From positions 162,784,347 through 162,848,346 of the forward strand of contig BTPG01000007.1 in NCBI GenBank assembly GCA_036245525.1: a stretch of 64,000 bases of DNA. The letters are read 5' to 3'. Below the pieces are notes generated by a model that saw nothing but the letters and a program-made list of their open reading frames with translations, searched no databases and had not been told where the DNA came from. The stretch is from Semisulcospira habei. Taxonomy: Eukaryota > Mollusca > Gastropoda > Semisulcospiridae. Below are positions 63,530 through 64,000 of the stretch, piece by piece. Position numbers and translations under genes: made by a program. Numbering within the stretch: position 1 is the stretch's first letter; each line of letters opens with the position of its first letter.

Positions 63530-63775
63530 AAAATTGATTGATTGATTGTACATTGCTTAACGTCCCGACAGCAACAAGGCTTTCTCAGGACGTGCCTGCA
63601 CTGCTTGTGAAAAAAAACAAACTAAACAGAACATTGAATGTATGTCGCCAGCCAGTCAAATACATTAAATAAACCTAACACATGGGCCTAAATAAAGCTC
63701 TGCCGTGAGATGGCCTTAGTCGCCTGCTCGGCGTTAAACCCAAATAACTAAACCTAAATAAAGCTAAGACCATTT
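63530..63775. repeat. Dispersed SINE-like repeat fragment
   Basis: TGATTGATTGTACATTGCTT, AACGTCCC and a later GTCGCCTGCTCGGCGTTAAA, CCCAAATAAC with repeated CCTAAATAAAGC look like the tail of a tRNA-derived or mollusc-type short interspersed repeat. Promoter boxes are not clear. 63775-64000 is unremarkable. Confidence 0.5.
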
Positions 63776-64000
63776 AGCAACACACATCCAATATCAAGAG
63801 CTACAGGCAGTGCAGACAGTAGGGAGAGTTTTAAAAAGGCAAATACAGGTGAATGGACAAAGGGTAGACAGAAACACATGCCCCAGAATAGAGAGATAAA
63901 CCCACCCTGTGGGGCTGACCAGGGTGACCCTGGGAACTAAAAAATACCTAACCCCACCCAAGTCCCCCAGGGCAGACCCGGGTGGGGCAGTAGATTAAAA

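Overview
The window is animal nuclear DNA, most likely from a marine gastropod mollusc. The evidence is one recognisable metazoan gene with GT-AG introns, RTE-like and other non-LTR elements, DIRS-type retrotransposons, and very dense palindromic MITEs. The species call is inference; the gene call is firm. The host gene is the 3' third of a neurofibromin (NF1) orthologue on the + strand. I can place 13 coding exons between 4228 and 52015. Phases agree across every junction, and together they give about 729 codons ending in a TAG stop. Upstream exons, including the Ras-GAP domain, lie outside the window.

Layout. 1-3890: 3' part of a decayed DIRS-like element (A). 4228-12780: NF1 exons 1-7 of this window, with one full-length antisense non-LTR element (5167-8464, intact 1004-aa EN-RT ORF) and many hairpin MITEs. 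12781-30538: a 17.8-kb intron built of retroelements. It holds DIRS element B (about 13170-26075) with a fold-back element (about 17507-19354) and a second DIRS element C (about 19487-25792) nested in it, then a second antisense non-LTR element (26348-30452) that itself carries an opposite-strand 5'-truncated copy (28000-28775). 30539-30909: NF1 exon 8. 30910-48230: a 17.3-kb intron holding DIRS element D (about 32604-48175), interrupted by about 8.7 kb of other repeats (35745-44485). That insert contains a small intronless gene with a histone-like promoter and a histone-type 3' end. 48231-52015: NF1 exons 9-13. 52016-64000: 3' UTR and flanking DNA with no recognisable second protein gene, but about twenty hairpin MITEs and an older tandem-repeat family.

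The transposons show textbook structure. DIRS elements B, C and D have inverted terminal repeats, an internal complementary region, and remnants of gag zinc finger, RT, RNase H and tyrosine recombinase in various states of decay. All three non-LTR insertions have 12-bp target-site duplications. The hairpin MITEs mostly run from TTAACCC to GGGTTAA, pointing to piggyBac-type mobilisation.

The most interesting observations are: (1) a non-histone ORF at 37672-38295 with CCAAT boxes, a TATA box and a canonical histone mRNA 3' stem-loop plus downstream element; (2) 5S rRNA-derived sequences inside two DIRS elements, one with its internal pol III promoter intact; (3) a strongly one-directional A-to-G (sense strand) mutation cluster in the 3' part of the second non-LTR element, suggesting RNA editing before integration; (4) a DIRS element inserted in the internal complementary region of another; (5) a 17-unit palindrome array next to the 5S sequence. 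Coordinates for repeat boundaries are by eye and may be off by some tens of bases; all counts are by hand.
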